Assembly: GCF_024139115.2 (NCBI RefSeq)
Contig: NC_085141.1
Location: 365,276,759-365,340,758 of the forward strand
Direction of reading: 5' to 3'
Source of the DNA: Armigeres subalbatus
Taxonomy: Eukaryota; Arthropoda; Insecta; Diptera; Culicidae
Length of the DNA: 64,000 bases
Positions 12,060-21,352 of this stretch are shown one piece after another (the stretch's first letter is position 1; each line of letters begins with the position of its first letter). The translations under genes and the position numbers were made by a program. The notes beneath the pieces are model-generated. The model made no database searches. It was given only the letters and a program-made list of their open reading frames with translations, and had not been told where the DNA came from.

Positions 12060-13569
12060 CAGGGCTGCCCAACGTACGGTCCGCGGGCCGGATGCGGCCC
12101 TCGACTCCATTTTTTGTGGCCCGCGGCATGTAAGAAAAATAACCTCATAATCGGCCCGCCAGCTTTTCTATCCGTCTCCAGAAGTTTTTTTTTAATTTTT
12201 ATTCATTAGTCAATATGAAAATTTTAAATCAAAGCTCGTGCTGCAAAACTATTCAATTAAATTTGAAGCAAAAATAATATTTTTCATAATTTGAAAGGAA
12301 AACGCGATGTTTCACATTAACACTTTGTATCTTGGGGTCGCTTACCCAAAATACAAAGGGTTGATGTGAAACATCGCGTTTTCAATGAGGATTAGTCAAA
12401 GTAGTTTATGTTCACGTTGAAAAAAAGGAAAGCCGGTTTGCTTAATTTGTTCGGAAAGTTTTGCTTTATTGAAGGTACAAATTCTGAATCCAAGTATTCT
12501 ATGAAATACGATATTTGAAAGGGCACAGGTAGGAAACAAAAGTTAATAGAATTACAAAGGTTTCAATTTAAATTTCCATTTATTGATTCAAATTATTGGT
12601 ACAATGTATTATAGAAGCAACAAACTCTTTTCACTCAAGCTAATACGAAGTCAGAAAATGCAGTACGGGCCAGTTTTGCTATTAGTAAGATTTTGGAAAA
12701 AAACGGATGATTTTTTTCCAGGACGGAGAACTTGTTCAGGAATATTGACATCGTGTCGTAAGGAAACAGCCTCTTCCTGTAGATTTGAAAGCTACGTAAC
12801 GTGAAAACCCAGACCCATGAAAACCCAGAGATCCAACTTCCAACTCTACTCTCTCTCTACTCTTTTTCTCCTTCGAAAACTTAAGTGACCTTACGATTGA
12901 TGGAACACCAGCAATGATAGGAAAGAACAATGGCGTTGTGACAATTCTAAGCAAAGAAAAGTAATCACATAGGTATGGCGATATTTCCCTGCCATTCCAC
13001 ATTCACCAAAAGAATTGATATGCGAAAACGATCAATATTCCTCAAGTATTGACCATCGTTTTTAAGACAATCAACTTTATCAACGTTAGGGAACTCAACC
13101 CCCACTAATTATAAATTATGTTGACGGAAATGAAAGCCGCTATTTTTACACGATAAAGGAAAACATTGCCCGAGCTGAACGATCCTGAATAGATGAGTGA
13201 CTTGGCTTTTCTAGCAGATATCGCCAAACATCTCAATGACTTGAAATGTGGTACATTTCTCTCATCCGATTGCAAACAGTTCATGCAAATATGTTCAATG
13301 TGCTGAAAAAGTAAAGAAATTTCCATTTTCAACATCCGGTAAATGGTGTGAATAGATTAATTTAATGTCTCAAATGGATCTCAGTGCAACGACGAAAACA
13401 AAATAAACAAAAAAGATTGTTTCAACGCAATTAAATCGTGATTAGTTTTTCTAGAAAGTGAAAAAAAATGAAAATATTTAAAAATTTATGTACAAAATAT
13501 TTTCTGGCCCGCCATCAAGTGTGAATTCTGAAAATTTGGCCCGTGGCTTGAAAAGGTTGGGCAGGCCTG
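12060..13569. mobile_element. hAT-like element C (1.5 kb, non-autonomous), nested in the LINE fragment
   Basis: TIRs are CAGGGCTGCCCAAC on the left and CAGGCCTGCCCAAC from the right (13 of 14), each followed by a GGCCCG subterminal motif. The flanking 8-bp TSD is GATTGGGT (12052-12059) and GATTAGGT (13570-13577), 7 of 8 identical. CAGGxxTGCCCAAC is a classic hAT terminus. No transposase frame is present; the interior is AT-rich and carries the hairpin at 12300-12383. Confidence 0.92.
12300..12383. repeat. Near-perfect hairpin inside hAT C
   Basis: Two arms of about 36 bp (12300-12335 and 12348-12383) are inverted copies with only a few mismatches, separated by about 12 bp. The outer part reads AACGCGATGTTTCACAT on both arms. 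If transcribed it would fold into a stable stem-loop of precursor-miRNA size. It may be a nested mini-palindrome or part of the element. Confidence 0.85.
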
Positions 13570-13577
13570 GATTAGGT

Positions 13578-13705
13578 GAAAGACGATTTGCGACACCTCC
13601 GCAGACTGCGTGGTTGGCGACATGCAGCCATGGACTGAATTGAATGGAGAACACTTTTATGCACTGCACAGACTACTCCGGTCTTACTCTGAAAAATAAA
13701 ATTAG
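13578..13705 (+). pseudogene. LINE RT C-terminal fragment, part 2
   Basis: Continues the fragment at 11820-12059 beyond hAT C. In frame it reads DDLRHLRRLRGWRHAAMD, a stop, then IEWRTLLCTAQTTPVL, matching the extreme C-terminus of the LINE at 52.3-55.5 kb (LRRLRGWRRVAMDRAEWRRL). The stop codon and a frame change near the hAT scar show it is dead. Confidence 0.8.
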
Positions 13706-13895
13706 GTAATGCATATTTTGTACAAGACAAAGTTTTGAAATGAAAAATAAACAATTGCTAATACTTTATCAATAAGTTTCGATTGTAATTGTTATACGTC
13801 CGCCATTACGCATTTTTGTCCGAGGTACCCCCTAGGACCAGCGAAGGTACCCTCAGGGGTACATGTACCCCAGGTTGAGAACCGCTGCTCTAGAA

Positions 13896-14850
13896 GAACT
13901 TTTAGGAATTTTTCAGGAAACTATTTTACCTTCAAAAACCTAAAAGTCCTTTTAGGAATTATTTTCGAAAATTCATTCAGGATTTCTTTTGGGAATGCCT
14001 TCAAAAAAATATTTGGAAATTCCTGCTTCTTTAAAAGAGATTTCTTCAGATTTTTTTTTTCGATCTTCCAGAGATCTTCCAGGAAATCCTTTGAAATTTA
14101 TTGAAAATGAAGTTGGTTGCGATGTAGTTACTTATCGAACTTTATAAAAAAATTCCAAAAATAAACAACAAACACCAAAAGACTTTCGGGAAGATGAAGG
14201 CATTTTCGAAAAAAAAAAATCCAGCAGGAAGTTCCGGAAGAATTCCCGGAGAATGTCTTAAAGGAATTGCTGGAAGAAGTTCTGAAGAAATTCCTTAGGC
14301 AAATTTTGAATGCATTCCTCATGGATATCTAGAAGATTTATTTTCTAGCGAATCATGAAATTGCTGAAACAATTTCAAAAGGAAATTTCCGAACAAATTT
14401 TCAAAAAGACGTATGGAATTTTTTAAGGAATTCCTTTAGAAATTTCCGCAGGAATTGCTAAAGAAACTTCCAAAGAAATTGCTCAAGGAGTCTCCAAAGG
14501 CGAATGTAGGAATTCGTGGAACAAAATCCGAAAGCATTCCTTAATCAATTTCCGAAAAAAATCGTAAAGTATTTTCTGAAGAAATCCGTAATAAAAATTC
14601 TTAAGGAATTTTTGGAGAATTTTTTTAAGGAATATCCAAAGGAATACCCAAACAAGTTTTAGGAAGAATTCCTAAAATAATCTTTTAATGTTTTTTAAAA
14701 GAAACTTTTCGGAGGAATATCTGGAGGAATTATCAAATACATTTCTTGATTTATTTCCGAACTAATTTCTGGAGTATTTTTCGAAGGAATTCATAAATGA
14801 TTGTTTAAACGATACTTCTTCGAATATTCTCAATAATTCCAGGAATTTTA
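13896..14850. repeat. Degenerate GGAATTCC/GAAGAAATTCC array, right half
   Basis: Same composition as 8260-10186, continuing across the hAT B insertion site (CTCTAGAA repeated at 13888-13895). No coding potential. Confidence 0.8.
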
Positions 14851-15514
14851 CAATAAGGCTCTTACAATACAATATTAAATAAGTTCAAAATAATAAAATA
14901 AAATTAAATTTTTGTAATGTACCTGTCGTTTTAACTAAATAATTTGACTAAATACTATGCAGCGAGGCTAAAACGCCCCAGTTCTGTGTTACAATGGCTG
15001 TGAGTAAGAAAATTAAAAGCATTTTTAACTGATGCTCGTAATATTTGCTCAGCAATATTTGCTTTACTGATGCTCAGCAACTGGTTTTGTCAGTTATATT
15101 CAGAAATTGATTTCAAAATATAAATTACTTACTAGGGAGTCGGAACAAAAAAATCGGTAAGCATTCACAGTTCTGATCTAATTATTTTGCTAAATCAGTT
15201 TGCCTTATAAGCCAACTGTCTTAATAGCACAAATCTAAAAACAAAGAAAACTATTAAAACTATAAAACAAAATTTAAAAAAATATAGTCAAAATAACTAA
15301 TTTGCAACTTGACTTAAAATTTCTAAACTGCATTAATTTTTCTGTACAATGCCAGATCCTTTAAGAATGGGGACGCTTTGGGCATGCATCTAGGCCCCAC
15401 AGAAGCTTATGAGCAAACCCATTTTGCAAGTCACCTTCAAGTTTAGGTGCCCGTCTGAATGAAGCCTTGGCCTAACGCATTCCAATGATCAGTTTTACAA
15501 TTTAGGTATTATTA
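14851..15514. other. AT-rich interior of hAT A, no gene
   Basis: Strongly AT-rich DNA without open frames of interest, recognised repeats or TIRs. Confidence 0.6.
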
Positions 15515-15522
15515 TACTAGAT

Positions 15523-15611
15523 CATAGTTTCCCATAGTGGTGGGTCGCGACCCCTCAGCCTGTGTAAATCTTAAGGAAGGGGTCGCGACCCCCCAACAAT
15601 GGGAAGCTATT
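15523..15611. mobile_element. Micro-hAT relic (89 bp), nested in A
   Basis: The ends are CATAGTTTCCCA on the left and AATAGCTTCCCA from the right. Internal to each is GGGTCGCGACCCC, itself a palindrome, so the element folds on itself. Flanks are TACTAGAT (15515-15522) and GACTAGAT (15612-15619), an 8-bp TSD with one mismatch. Size and structure fit a minimal hAT deletion derivative. Confidence 0.7.
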
Positions 15612-15942
15612 GACTAGATGAACTTCAAAATCTCAAACTAATCAACCAACCTTTTAATCGCTTGAAATTGAATTTTGACGAGATCCAACTCAACAACATT
15701 TATGAACTGTCATAAGACTAGTTTAGTACTATTCCAATTAACTCCACCACGCTGTATTTTTCACAGATATGTATTTTGATATCAAGTATTAGGCCGTATC
15801 TTTTTATTGCGATTAGTCATCGGCGTGGAAAAATTATGATCGACGGCGCGCCGACCCAAAATCACCGGCGGGGCGGAGGCGGTGCGAGTAAAACCACCGG
15901 CGGCGGCGGTGTGGCGCAGCGGCGCACAGGTTTACTTGCATC

Positions 15943-16235
15943 TCGTGGAGTATAGTCTTATTATAGGACAATATTTTACGTTGTAACTGCTCCGTTTACT
16001 ACCATATAACATTATTTCATAAGCTTCTTTACAACTTGATCCCGCAGCCATGTACTTTGTCTTGGTAGAGTTAATGGGTAAGAAGCCTATCCTCGTCGTC
16101 TCCCTTTTCAGTGGGATAAATATCCGAGGTCGAAGTCGTTCGCAAATCCCAAAAGCACATGCAACCGTAGTGTCATTCCTCTGCACGCAGGATCTCCAAA
16201 TCACGCCCTCGAGTGCAATGTTGAACAATAAATTC
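15943..16235 (-). pseudogene. LINE reverse-transcriptase fragment, right half
   Basis: The minus-strand frame begins MFNIALEGVIWRSCVQRNDT and continues to RIGFLPINSTKTKYMAAGSS. This matches the RT block LFNIALEGVIRRAG and the KTKYM block seen in the LINE at 52.3-55.5 kb, with the FADD catalytic segment between them replaced by degenerate sequence. It abuts the right TSD of hAT A and may be contiguous with 7885-8022. Confidence 0.75.
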
Positions 16236-16690
16236 GAAAGTGCCCAATGTTGACACTTCTGTGTAATCCGAATACTTGATTTTGAACCAACAACCGTTGC
16301 AAATATCAGCCTAATCAGTTTTGCCAGAAAAACATGTTCAGATGTTATCTGCCACAGCCCATTTCATTTCCACTGAATCCACCATCCGAATTATAAACAT
16401 CTGATCTGTCATTGATGGTCCCTCATTAAAAACTTTCTGATATTCGCCTACAGCGGACTTCTAAAGCCTAATGTATGAGCCAGCGTTTGTGGTTCAACTG
16501 TTTGACCATCATCGAATATGTATATCCTGCTCTTTATACAAGACTACGAAATGGTGAGTTGACATTTGAAAAGAGGCGATAAACATAGCTCTGGTCCTCA
16601 CAAGTTCCAATTCTCACGCTTCCATGGGTCTCCCGATGACAATAGACCGCCAGTGAGGGATAGCGTACTTAGCTGGTAGTGAAGCCTTCA
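16236..16690. other. No gene recognised
   Basis: Mixed-composition DNA between two LINE fragments. No convincing coding frame, TIR or repeat seen. Confidence 0.5.
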
Positions 16691-16704
16691 GACATCAGCT
16701 AGAG

Positions 16705-16850
16705 CGAGTCATGTCATGTGGGGTTTGCCTAGAATGTGGTGGGGTTTGACAGCGGGTTCTGTTGAACTTACGACCGTGTGCCGATCCAAGCGCATTATCC
16801 TAGTTCTGGTGTTGGGTGGGACTTTAAACAAAGTTTACCCGACTGATCGA
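16705..16850 (+). promoter_or_regulatory. LINE 5' UTR module (shared with 23.7 kb and 55.3-55.5 kb)
   Basis: The segment containing GAATGTGGTGGGGTTTGACA and, further on, CGACCGTGTGCCG and TCTGGTGTTGGGTGGGAC aligns with the 5' UTR of the minus-strand LINE (reverse complement of about 55305-55480), with roughly 7 mismatches in the first 52 positions by my count. A block of about 35 bp present there is absent here. Mosquito LINE promoters are internal, so this is probably promoter DNA of the LINE that follows. Confidence 0.7.
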
Positions 16851-17039
16851 GCGTTTGTTCACCAAGAAGATGCGGCTCCCACAGCGTATGTTCTGGCATA
16901 TAGCGGCTGAGTATGAAATGCTATTCTCTGGAAACTATAGCTAAGATCCTATCCCGGTGGATAGGGAACCTTGGGCCAACAACCTACTGTTCCCGAAACA
17001 TCAATTTGTTCGAGAATCCGATAATAAAAGAATAAAAAC

Positions 17040-17640
17040 TGATTTTACGGCAACGACTCTTAGCGCGAAACAAAGGACACGAATAGGAACATGGAACGTT
17101 TCAACCCTAGCCCGGCAGGGTAAATTGGCACAATTTGCGAACGAGGCACGCCACATGAAGCTTAGAGATCCTGGGACTGAAAGAAGTCCGTAGGCCAAAC
17201 TTCAATAAAGAACACAGAATGCCTTCGGGATAAATTGTGCTATACTCTGGTTTGCGAGGTGAACACGCTTCCTGGCATCGCGGAGTTGGCTTCCTACTAA
17301 GCGCCCAGACACACTCTGCCTATAAGTGAAAGGATAATCGTTGCCAGATTTAAAACACGGGTTAAAAACGTTACTATAAGCCAATGTTATGCGCCAATCG
17401 TCAGCAGGAGGAGAGAATTGGACGACGGTTCAACACACGCCGACTGGAAGATGCCACGGTGAAACGATCTTTCGTTGAAGAGCTGGAGACGCGTGCTGCA
17501 GATATCCCGGAAGGTGGCAGTGTGGAAGACCAATTGACCGCCATCAAGAATGCCTTCATCGCCACCAGCGAGAGTAATCTGGGCGAACTGCGCACCCAGA
17601 GAAAACAATAGATCACCAATGAGACCTGGAGGAAGATAAA
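17040..17640 (+). pseudogene. LINE ORF2 endonuclease domain, decayed
   Basis: Begins RTRIGTWNVSTLARQGKLAQ, the conserved first strand of the APE-type endonuclease of LINEs, and continues in shifted frames through YSGLRGEHASWHRGVGFLLS and SERIIVARF to QCYAP. The rest of the endonuclease, including the expected SDH motif, is deleted before the linker that starts near 17391. Several frameshifts and stops are present. The encoded activity would have been target-site nicking in the nucleus. Confidence 0.85.
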
Positions 17641-18219
17641 GGAGCGAAGAGAAGCCAAAGCCGCGATAGAGCGATCAAAAACCAGAGGAGCCAAGGTCTT
17701 AGCCCGTCAACGATACTCGGTTCTTGAGAAGGAAGTAAAACGCTCATGTCGACGGGACAAGCGAGCGTGCGCAGACTCTCAGGCCGACGAAGGAGAGAGA
17801 GCCGCAGCAACCGGGGACATTCGCCTCCTCTACGATATCTCACGACGCTTAAGCGGGGCGAAGATGAATGCAACGATGCCTGTGACAGACGCGAATGATC
17901 AGTTATTGACCGACCCAACTGACCAGCTGAAACGCTGGTTCGAGCACTTCGAACAACTTTTTCAAGTGCCAACCAGGCCATCACCACCTCGGCATGATCT
18001 GCCTAGGATCCGACGTATAACACGTGTCAATACCGAAGCTCCATCACTGCTAGAGATTCAAACAGCCATCCAAAGCATGAAATCGAATAAAGCCCCAGGG
18101 GTCGATCGCATATCAGCCGAGAAGGTCAAAGCTGACCCCATGACATCCGCTCAATTACTGCATCGCTTATTTCGTAATATGTGGGACACCGCAACTTTCC
18201 CGGTCGACTGGATGCAAGG
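17641..18219 (+). pseudogene. LINE ORF2 RT, N-terminal part, interrupted by the MULE-like element
   Basis: Plus-strand coding remains readable: linker, then LEIQTAIQSMKSNKAPGVDR (RT block 1-like), ending DWMQG at the insertion site 18219. An in-frame stop at 17608-17610 separates it from the upstream linker. The reading resumes after 20030. Confidence 0.88.
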
Positions 18220-18227
18220 GGTTGTAT

Positions 18228-18402
18228 ACTATTTCGCCGAAAACCATTTCGCGGAATTTTTTTTCGCGGTACGACATTTCGCGGAATGTATCAACTCTCC
18301 GAAACACATTTCGCGGAATGAACCTTTTTTCCGAAAGCCATTTCGCGGAATGTACCTTTTCACCGAAAATCATTCCGCGGAATGCCATTTGGCGGAATTC
18401 AG
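18228..18402. repeat. Left terminal arm: TTTCGCGGAAT subrepeats
   Basis: At least seven copies of a CATTTCGCGGAATG-like motif, spaced irregularly by about 15-35 bp. Inverted partners fill 19845-20029. Confidence 0.85.
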
Positions 18403-18483
18403 TTAGAATAATTATCATTCAAATATTTAACGATTTCTGCTTAATTACATGAAATGCAGGCCATTTTTTTTGATCTTATACAA

Positions 18484-18828
18484 ACCCGAACCCGACCCGT
18501 ACCCGAGAATTTTTGCATTCGTAAACCCGTACTCGACCCGAACCCAACATAATTTAATTATTTAAGCCCGCACAAAAGTTTTCCCCGGAAAATTCAAACT
18601 AGATATTTTCTGGTTGTCTTTAAATTGAAAAAAAAAATGTCAGCCCAAACAAAGAACTAACCTCACAATTAACAAAACTGAATAAAATAATTTTCAGTAT
18701 TTTATTTTTTAAACCCGTACCGGACCCGAACCCGATATTGTACTAATTTTTCAAACCTGAATCCGACCCAAACAAATCGGGTTCGGGTTCGATTCGGGTT
18801 GCGAGTTTCAAAACCTGAAACCCCACCA
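18484..18828. repeat. Inverted ACCCGAACCCG repeat inside the MULE-like element
   Basis: Left end AAACCCGAACCCGACCCG and right end CGGGTTCGGGTTCGATTCGG are inverted, bracketing AT-rich DNA with further CCCGAACCCG motifs. May be a nested MITE of about 345 bp; no TSD was resolved. Confidence 0.6.
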
Positions 18829-18837
18829 TATCTACTG

Positions 18838-19571
18838 CCCGGTATAAGGCGAAAGGAGTTGCTAATGCCTTCTTTCAAAGAACACGTCTTCCCGGTATAA
18901 GGCGAAGGGAGAAGTAACGCCTTCTTTAAATGGATGCATCTACCTGGTATAAGGCGAAGGGAGGGGTAATGCCTTCTTTTAATGGATGCATCTGCCTAGT
19001 ATAAGGCGAAAGGAGTTGATGATGCCTTCTTTAAAAGAACGCGTCTGTCCGGTATAAGGCAAAGTGAGTTGTAACACCTTCTTTAAATTGAAGCATCTGC
19101 CCGGTATAATGTGAAAGGAGTTGATAATGCCTTCTTTAAAAGAATGCGTCTGCCCGGTTTAACGTGAAGGCATAGGTAACGCCTTCTTTAAATGGTATAA
19201 GGCCATAGGAGCTGATAATGCCTTCTTTAAAAGAATGTGTCTGCCCGGTATAAGGCAAAGGCAGAGGTAACGCCTTCTTAAAATGGATGCATCTGCCCGG
19301 TATAAGGCGAAATGAGTTGATAATGCCTTCTTTGAAAGAACGCGTCTACCCGATATAAGGCAAAGGCAGAGGTAACGCCTTCTTTAAATGGATGCATCTG
19401 CCCGGTATCTAGGGAAGGTAGAGGTAACGCCTTCTTTGAATTGATGCATCTGCCCGGTATAAGGCGAAATGAGTTGATAATGCCTTCTTTAAATGAACGC
19501 GTGTGCCCGGTATAAGGCGAAAGGAGGGGTAACGTCTTCTTTAAATGGATGTATCTGCCCGGTATAAGGTA
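18838..19571. repeat. 52-53-bp tandem repeat (CCCGGTATAAGGCG...)
   Basis: About fourteen units starting CCCGGTATAAGGCGAA and containing TAACGCCTTCTTTAAA. Unit starts at 18838, 18891, 18943 and 18995 give the period. Two alternating variants (ending AATGGATGCATCTG or AAGAACGCGTCTG) suggest a higher-order period of about 105 bp. Frames through it are artefacts. Confidence 0.93.
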
Positions 19572-19844
19572 CAATTGAAATTTTGAAAACTGCTTCTAAG
19601 TATTCTGGGAGGCCTTCCTTGCGGGAAGATGCGTGGCTGCCAAGCAAGACTATGCTGAAGGAGGATTGGTTCAATATCTGGCCCGGTTCAGGAAGTTTAT
19701 CGAAAAATTTGTTTCGGCTTTTTAGGTAGAAAAGATTTAACGTGTTAATCTCGTGTTCAACGAATTAAAACAAATGGTAAGCTGGCTTAGAAACCTCGCA
19801 AGTAATAATTCTAGGAATGCTGAATGAATGAAGGCTATTATTAT

Positions 19845-20029
19845 TAATATTCCGCGAAATGGTGCATTCCGCGAAATGGTACATTCCGCCAAAAGTCATT
19901 CGGCGAAAAGGTACAAACCGCCAAATGTCGTACCGCGAAAAGTTACAAACCGCCAAATGTTATTCCGCGAAATGTTCAACCGCGAAACTGAATTCCGCGA
20001 AATAGTTTTCGGTGAAATGTTATACAATC
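19845..20029. repeat. Right terminal arm: TTCCGCGAAATG subrepeats
   Basis: Inverted counterpart of 18228-18402, with motifs TTCCGCGAAATG and CCGCCAAATG, ending GTTATACAATC. Confidence 0.85.
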
Positions 20030-20038
20030 GATGCAAGG

Positions 20039-21133
20039 TATCTTAGTGAAGGTACCCAAAAAGGGTGACCTGACTGTATGCGATAACTGGCAAGTCATTA
20101 TGTTGCTCTGTACCGTTCTCAAAGTTCTATGAAAAGCTATCCTAGCCCGAATTAAGGAGAAGATCGATGCGACTCTCCGGCGGCAGCAGGCCGAATTCCG
20201 TGCCGGAATATCCTGTGTGGACCATATTATCACGCTCCGCATCATTCTGGAGCAGGTCAACGAATTCCAAGAGTCCCTTTACATGGTATTCATTGACTAC
20301 GAAAAAGCTTTTGATCGTCTCAATCACGAGAATATGTGAGGCGCCGTGAGACGCAAGGGGGTTCCTGAGAAAATCATCGATTTCATCGAGGGACAGTACG
20401 AGGTCTTTTCGTGTAGAATGCTACACAATACATGGGGTCTTGTCCGACCCCATCCGGGTCGTAGCTGGTGTTAGGCAAGTTTCACAGTAGTCGGCAACCA
20501 GTGCAGAATGTTGAAAGCTTCCAATATCTTGGTAGCCAAATGGCGTCAGACGGCGGTACCAAGATCGACATAGGCGCACGGATCAAGAAAACAAGGGTTG
20601 CATTTGCAAGTTTAAGAAATATCTGGAAAAACAGATAAGCAGATAAGTGAACGCACCAAAATACGAATTTTCAACTCTAACGTGAATCTGTGCTGTTATA
20701 CGCTAGCGAAACATGGTGTGTATCAGTGGAGAACACTCAACGGCTGCAGGTGTTCACAAACAGATGCCTGCGGTATATACTTTGGGCATGGTGGCCTCAC
20801 AACTGGATCTCAAACAACGAGCTCCATCGCCGTTGTCACCAGAGGCTGATAGCAACAGAAATTCGGGATCGTATGTGGGGCTTTGTCGACCACACTCTAC
20901 ATAGGGGCGGAAACGAAATCTGCAAACAAGCATTAGACTGGAATCCAGCGGGACATCGCAGCAGAGGCAGACCCAGAAGCTCATGGTGGCGAAGCCTCAG
21001 TAAAGAAATAAAAGAAGTCGATCGAAATCTAACCTGGCAACAGGTTAAAGCGATAGCTAGGCAACGCTCAGGATGAAGATCTTTCAAGTCGGCGCTTTGC
21101 ACCACCGGAGGTGTACAGGATCCATAAGTAAGT
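20039..21133 (+). pseudogene. LINE ORF2 RT and C-terminal domain, decayed
   Basis: Resumes with ILVKVPKKGDLTVCDNW, then RRQQAEFRAGISCVDHIITL and YMVFIDYEKAFDRL (RT motif A, with the F-x-D-Y-x-K-A-F-D signature). After a GV(R)Q(G)-like block near 20470 the sequence jumps to VESFQYLGSQMASDGG, so the palm segment with the YADD catalytic pair is deleted. The C-terminus (20690-21076) is open: HRRCHQRLIATEIRDRMWGF and GRPRSSWWRSL. This end resembles RTE-like LINEs; I do not assign a clade firmly. The 3' tail is a short AAGTAAGTAAGT repeat at 21126-21137, as in LINEs that end in microsatellites. Confidence 0.88.
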
Positions 21134-21137
21134 AAGT

Positions 21138-21352
21138 TAGGGTATCTGTTCCATTATTAATAACATGCTCCTATATCATTCGCAAAACAGGCAATTTAGG
21201 CTATATTTGTGTCGTGTTTTGTTGTTATCCTGCGTGCTCACTGCTGAAAATAACAAAAAAATGAGAAATAAAACAATTTGCGCACTATTTTTTTTGTTTT
21301 CGAGTGGTATTGATTTGAGTGCATGGAATGAATTCAAGGAGCAGTTCCCCTA
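21138..21352. mobile_element. MITE family M1, copy 1
   Basis: Ends TAGGGTATCTGTTCC and, from the right, TAGGGGAACTGCTCC. The internal sequence TGCTCACTGCTGAAAA is shared with copies at 22864-23084 and 58055-58283. It sits exactly at the AAGTAAGT tail of the preceding LINE. TA-flanked ends suggest a Tc1/mariner-type or similar TA-target element (inference). Confidence 0.75.

Larger units (their letters stand above)
10195..13887. mobile_element. hAT-like element B (3.7 kb, non-autonomous), nested in A
   Basis: Perfect 8-bp TSD CTCTAGAA at 10187-10194 and 13888-13895. Perfect 16-bp TIRs CAGCGGTTCTCAACCT, followed on both sides by subterminal GGTACCCC motifs. These features are typical of hAT elements. 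No transposase is visible. The interior consists of a 23-bp tandem array (10262-11806), a LINE 3' fragment and a nested hAT (12060-13569). A second right end of the same family lies at 56624-56762. Confidence 0.95.
8031..15934. mobile_element. hAT-like element A (7.9 kb, non-autonomous, composite)
   Basis: Bounded by an 8-bp TSD CTTGCATC at 8023-8030 and 15935-15942. Terminal inverted repeats are TAGACCTGTGCGCC on the left and TAAACCTGTGCGCC read inward from the right (13 of 14 identical). Both ends continue into CGG-rich subterminal DNA (8040-8115 and 15845-15920) that reads GGCGGCGGCGG. Short TIRs plus an 8-bp TSD are the hAT signature. No transposase is visible inside; the interior is mostly degenerate GGAATTCC-type arrays plus later insertions, which accounts for the large size. 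It inserted into minus-strand LINE-like DNA. Confidence 0.85.
18220..20029. mobile_element. MULE-like / foldback DNA element (1.8 kb, non-autonomous)
   Basis: Flanked by a 9-bp direct repeat GATGCAAGG (18211-18219 and 20030-20038). The ends GGTTGTATA and GATTGTATA are inverted and run into terminal arms of about 180 bp made of CATTTCGCGGAAT-type subrepeats that also match in inverted orientation (ATTTCGCCGAAAAC versus ATTTCACCGAAAAC). A 9-bp TSD with long, repeat-built TIRs suggests the Mutator superfamily. No transposase is present; the interior holds an ACCCGAACCCG inverted repeat and a 52-bp tandem array. Removing the element restores the LINE reading DWMQG-ILVKVPKKGDL. Confidence 0.85.

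Noticed and set aside
19278..19674. Minus-strand frames with a repeated LIPGRxIxxKKxLPLPSxxTG pattern
   Set aside because: Translation of the 52-bp tandem array.
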